This document shows positions 5,420 to 8,033 of a stretch of 8,033 bases of DNA, piece after piece (the stretch's first letter is position 1; every line of letters begins with the position of its first letter). The stretch lies in assembly GCA_046305255.1 (NCBI GenBank), contig JBKCCF010000191.1:1-8033 (forward strand). The letters run 5' to 3'. Under the pieces are notes generated by a model. It was not told the origin of the DNA and made no database searches. It was given only the letters and a program-made list of their open reading frames with translations. The translations under genes and the position numbers were made by a program. Source of the DNA: UBA6136 sp046305255. Lineage in GTDB: Bacteria > Pseudomonadota > Gammaproteobacteria > Methylococcales > Methylococcaceae.

Positions 5420-7090
5420 TCAGCCCTGACCCTCGCAGGGATGTACGAGAATTTTGCTGCGGCCATCGTCCTCGATTTCCCAGTCGCTGATGATGAAGTT
5501 GTCCATCTTCATGGTGTGGTAGCGGTCGAAGTAGGGCCGCAGACGGCTTTCGATCGCAGTGCGGTCGAAGTCGGGCTTGATCGTATGCAGGTTGCCCCAT
5601 ACCACCTTGACCACTTCGCCATTGCGTACCACCAGTTCCCCATCCTTGAAAACGTAATCGGGCGTGGTGAACATGGCCTCCTTGTCGTCCTGCTCGGTAT
5701 AGACCGTGATATCAGCCGCCGCCCCCGCACCCAGATGGCCACGGTCGCGCAGGCCCAGAATCCGGGCAGCACCGGCGCGGGTCATGATGGCGATTTCATA
5801 GAGGCTGTATTCGCGGTCAATCGACCCCAGCGTGCTCTGGGCGGCGGCCTCGGCGTTGAGCGTGCCGAACCTGTCATTGCGGAAACTCCGGTCCATCAGT
5901 AGCCGGATGAGGTGCGGATAGGTGGTGAAGGGTGCGCCGTTCGGGTGGTCGGTGGTCAGGAAGATCCGCCACGGGTCTTCAACCAGCAGGAACACCTCAA
6001 GGCCGATACACCATTGCAGGGCGTTGACGAAGTTTTGGTCCCGGTACTTGAACGGCACTACGCCGCAACCGGCATCACATTCGATATCCATGCACACCCA
6101 TTTGTTGGGACTGGCGTGGGTGTGATTGGCGAACTGAACCATGGAATCGCCCGAGGCCGTGACGGTCTGGCCGAACAAAATCTGGCCGACATCACAGGTG
6201 ACATTCGGGTTGCTGTTGATGGCCTCGGCAATCTGCGCGGCACCGGACGAGAACTTGCGGTCACCCTCAGTACCGTAACTGTGGAACTGAATGTGGGTGA
6301 GGTGCATCGGCAAGCCTTCGATGCCGGTGATAGTGCTGAGGGTAGTATCCAGATTGCCGGGGACACCCAGGTTACAGCCGTGGACATGCAGCGGGTGGGG
6401 TACGCCCAGTTCGTGCACGGCGCGGGCCAGACTGTGCAGAATGCGGCGCGGCGTGATGTCGTAGTAGCAATGGGACTCGTCCAGATCAAGCTTGCGCTGA
6501 TTGAACTTGAAGGCACTGATACCGCCGGGATTAACCACCTTGATGCCAATGCACTGGGTGGCATGCAGGGTCCAGGCGACGTAATCGTTGATCAGGGCCT
6601 GCTCCGCACCGGATGACACCAGCCGCAGGAAGAAATCATCGCTGCCCAGCATCGCATAGCCGCCGACATCCATCAGCGGGACATCGGCCATTTCCATATG
6701 CGCCTGGCGGGCATTGATCGGCAGTACAGCGGGCTCGAATCCTGCGGTATAGCCCATCTCGGCATAGCGGTAGCCGGTGGTCAGCGTGGACGGGGCCACG
6801 CGGCCAACCCCCGCGCGCTTGAGACCGGAACGGGCGACCGGATCACCACGATGGTCCTCGGGAAGCAGGTTGCGGGCTATGGTGACCTTGCCGCCACCGA
6901 TGTGGGTATGTATGTCGATGGCGCCGGCCATGATGACCTTGCCCCGGCAATCGTATTCGGCATGCGGTGTTACCCCCTCGGCATCCGACTGGGCCACGAT
7001 ACGGCCGTCGCGAACATAAATGTCGCGTACCTCGCCATTGATACCGTGAGCCGGGTCGTACACCCGCCCCCCCGTGAGTTTGGTCAACAT
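5420..7090 (-). CDS. fhcA: Formyltransferase/hydrolase complex subunit A (formyl-carrier hydrolase)
   Basis: FhcA is a 556-residue amidohydrolase-fold subunit that hydrolyses the formylated carrier to formate. It is homologous to FwdA/FmdA of archaeal formylmethanofuran dehydrogenase. The dinuclear zinc site can be traced: HTH at residues 61-63, Lys184 in GIKVVNPGG (the expected carboxylated lysine), HVH at 235-237, and Asp381 in LTTDHPNGAPF. Their order and spacing agree with the archaeal enzyme. The C-terminal part (ADITVYTEQDD, 459-469) closes the small beta domain usual in amidohydrolases. The ATG at 7088-7090 has AGGAGA seven bases upstream; an ATG at 7095-7097 is in another frame. The stop at 5420-5422 is 47 bp before fhcD. 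The upstream gap of 101 bp to fhcB is wider than the others, but no promoter is apparent in it. Confidence 0.97.
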   Translation of the reverse strand: MLTKLTGGRVYDPAHGINGEVRDIYVRDGRIVAQSDAEGVTPHAEYDCRGKVIMAGAIDIHTHIGGGKVTIARNLLPEDHRGDPVARSGLKRAGVGRVAPSTLTTGYRYAEMGYTAGFEPAVLPINARQAHMEMADVPLMDVGGYAMLGSDDFFLRLVSSGAEQALINDYVAWTLHATQCIGIKVVNPGGISAFKFNQRKLDLDESHCYYDITPRRILHSLARAVHELGVPHPLHVHGCNLGVPGNLDTTLSTITGIEGLPMHLTHIQFHSYGTEGDRKFSSGAAQIAEAINSNPNVTCDVGQILFGQTVTASGDSMVQFANHTHASPNKWVCMDIECDAGCGVVPFKYRDQNFVNALQWCIGLEVFLLVEDPWRIFLTTDHPNGAPFTTYPHLIRLLMDRSFRNDRFGTLNAEAAAQSTLGSIDREYSLYEIAIMTRAGAARILGLRDRGHLGAGAAADITVYTEQDDKEAMFTTPDYVFKDGELVVRNGEVVKVVWGNLHTIKPDFDRTAIESRLRPYFDRYHTMKMDNFIISDWEIEDDGRSKILVHPCEGQG

Positions 7091-7191
7091 GAAACATTTC
7101 TCCTGTGGTCGAGCACCCTCTTCCGGCGGGCCGGCGGCACTCTGTCTAGAAACCGGTAGGTAGGGCTGGCATCATCGCGTCGCCGGTGAGA

Positions 7192-8033
7192 TCACCCGGC
7201 CATGTCACCCATCGCCTGCTCAATCGCCTTCAGCACGCTGGCGGCCCGGGGCAAGCCCGAATCACGCAGCTGATAGAGCGGCATGGCCACCACGCTGTCA
7301 CAGCGGTAAATGTGGCCGCTAAAGTCTATCCCCGGCACACCGACCGGAATGAACACCGCGGGCTCCTGCTCAAACTGCATGCCGGAACGGCCAATGACTA
7401 CCGTGGGTACGGCAGAGACGGGCGGCGGGGCAGTGCTCAGGCTGGCCACCCAGACCAGCAGATCCGCCTCGCCGCTGGCCAGCAGGCGGTCGGCACCATT
7501 GTGGTAGGGGTCATACTCGGGGAAGCCCCGGGCATAACTGACCCGGGTGGGATAACCACTGAGCCAGGCCGATACCTGACTGGCCGTGCGATCACCGTTC
7601 TGTCCGCCTAACGGCAGCCCCATGCAGCGGGTCTCACGATTGAGTGCCACGATGGCCTTGCAGAGTTGCTGCACGGTCAGTTCGGCATGGGGAAAATCCA
7701 GTTCACTCGCCACCCAACTGACGACGCCATAACGGGCGGCACGCAGCCTATCGACCAATGCCGCCAGTTCCGCCACCGGCACTCCCCCCACCGACTCGGC
7801 CCGCAGTGTCGCGCCATGGGCCAGCGCTGCCAGTGCGGCGGCCACATCGGGCAGATCTTCAGTGGCACAGGGGATCACCCTGGGTGCACGACCGTCGGGC
7901 GAACAGGCCGCCGTCCCAGCGGGCGCGCGGCCGATATAGATGACTTCGCGCTGGGTAACGTCGCCACCAAACAGCGTTTCATCGGGCCAGATGAAGCGCT
8001 CGAAAAAGCGGGGGAAGTGCGCCTCAAGATCGC
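7192..8033 (-). CDS. fhcB: Formyltransferase/hydrolase complex subunit B, partial (N-terminus outside window)
   Basis: The frame is open from the window end (first full codon at 8029-8031) to TGA at 7192-7194, giving 279 codons, about the C-terminal two thirds of a usual FhcB. The GTG at 7878 is internal, since protein-like sequence continues upstream (TLFGGDVTQREVIYIGRAP). Recognisable segments include GGQNGDRTASQVSAWLSGYP, RGFPEYDPYHNGADRLL, and EADLLVWVASL. FhcB is related to the molybdopterin/tungstopterin subunit FmdB/FwdB. Bacterial versions are known to have lost the redox cofactors, so that the complex works as a hydrolase. The region that would show this is mostly outside the window. 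As the first of the four linked genes, its promoter would lie beyond the right edge. Confidence 0.93.
   Translation of the reverse strand, partial: DLEAHFPRFFERFIWPDETLFGGDVTQREVIYIGRAPAGTAACSPDGRAPRVIPCATEDLPDVAAALAALAHGATLRAESVGGVPVAELAALVDRLRAARYGVVSWVASELDFPHAELTVQQLCKAIVALNRETRCMGLPLGGQNGDRTASQVSAWLSGYPTRVSYARGFPEYDPYHNGADRLLASGEADLLVWVASLSTAPPPVSAVPTVVIGRSGMQFEQEPAVFIPVGVPGIDFSGHIYRCDSVVAMPLYQLRDSGLPRAASVLKAIEQAMGDMAG

Noticed and set aside
5373..5600. N-terminal extension of fhcD
   Set aside because: The extra 76 codons overlap the 3' end of fhcA and do not resemble Ftr, while the ATG at 5372 has a ribosome-binding site and the conserved N-terminus.
5912..6616. 234-codon plus-strand frame opposite fhcA
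   Set aside because: It has no ribosome-binding site and lies wholly inside fhcA on the other strand. Its length follows from the codon bias of the real gene.

Overview
The right-hand 4.4 kb (3658-8033, all minus strand) is the formyltransferase/hydrolase (Fhc) operon of a methylotrophic bacterium, in the order fhcB (cut by the window end), fhcA, fhcD, fhcC. It belongs to the tetrahydromethanopterin (H4MPT) route of formaldehyde oxidation, in which formyl-H4MPT is converted to formate plus H4MPT by way of a formylated methanofuran-type carrier. The genes are GC-rich, each has a good ribosome-binding site, fhcD and fhcC overlap in an ATGA, and an intrinsic terminator follows fhcC at 3578-3601. 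Bacterial operons of this type occur mainly in proteobacterial methylotrophs; a GC-rich gammaproteobacterium is my best guess, but the window does not prove it.

The left-hand 3.6 kb is different: less GC-rich, sparse in genes, with no recognisable families and much structured non-coding DNA. Bases 2-46 look like the last 14 codons of a plus-strand gene. Two colinear imperfect direct repeats of 122 bp (140-261 and 3126-3247; 103 of 122 positions identical) bracket a 2.86-kb segment. Inside it, on the minus strand, are a 59-residue small gene (2712-2891), a chain of micro-ORFs (2250-2574), a 54-residue small gene (2075-2239), a 402-residue gene of unknown function (768-1976), and a small downstream gene that overlaps it by ATGA and is split by a G7 tract (425-771). 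The 402-residue gene also has its best start signal one base out of frame across an A8 tract. A near-perfect 19-bp hairpin with a GCAA loop (264-305) abuts the left repeat.

My reading is that an accessory cassette of unknown function sits between two copies of a repeat, directly downstream of a core C1-metabolism operon. The two genes at 425-1976 look like a translationally coupled pair. Both are affected by homopolymer tracts one base short of the natural reading, which could be undercalled sequence, slippage or phase variation, or decay. I could not assign any function to the cassette, and I see no CRISPR array, tRNA, rRNA or recognisable transposase.
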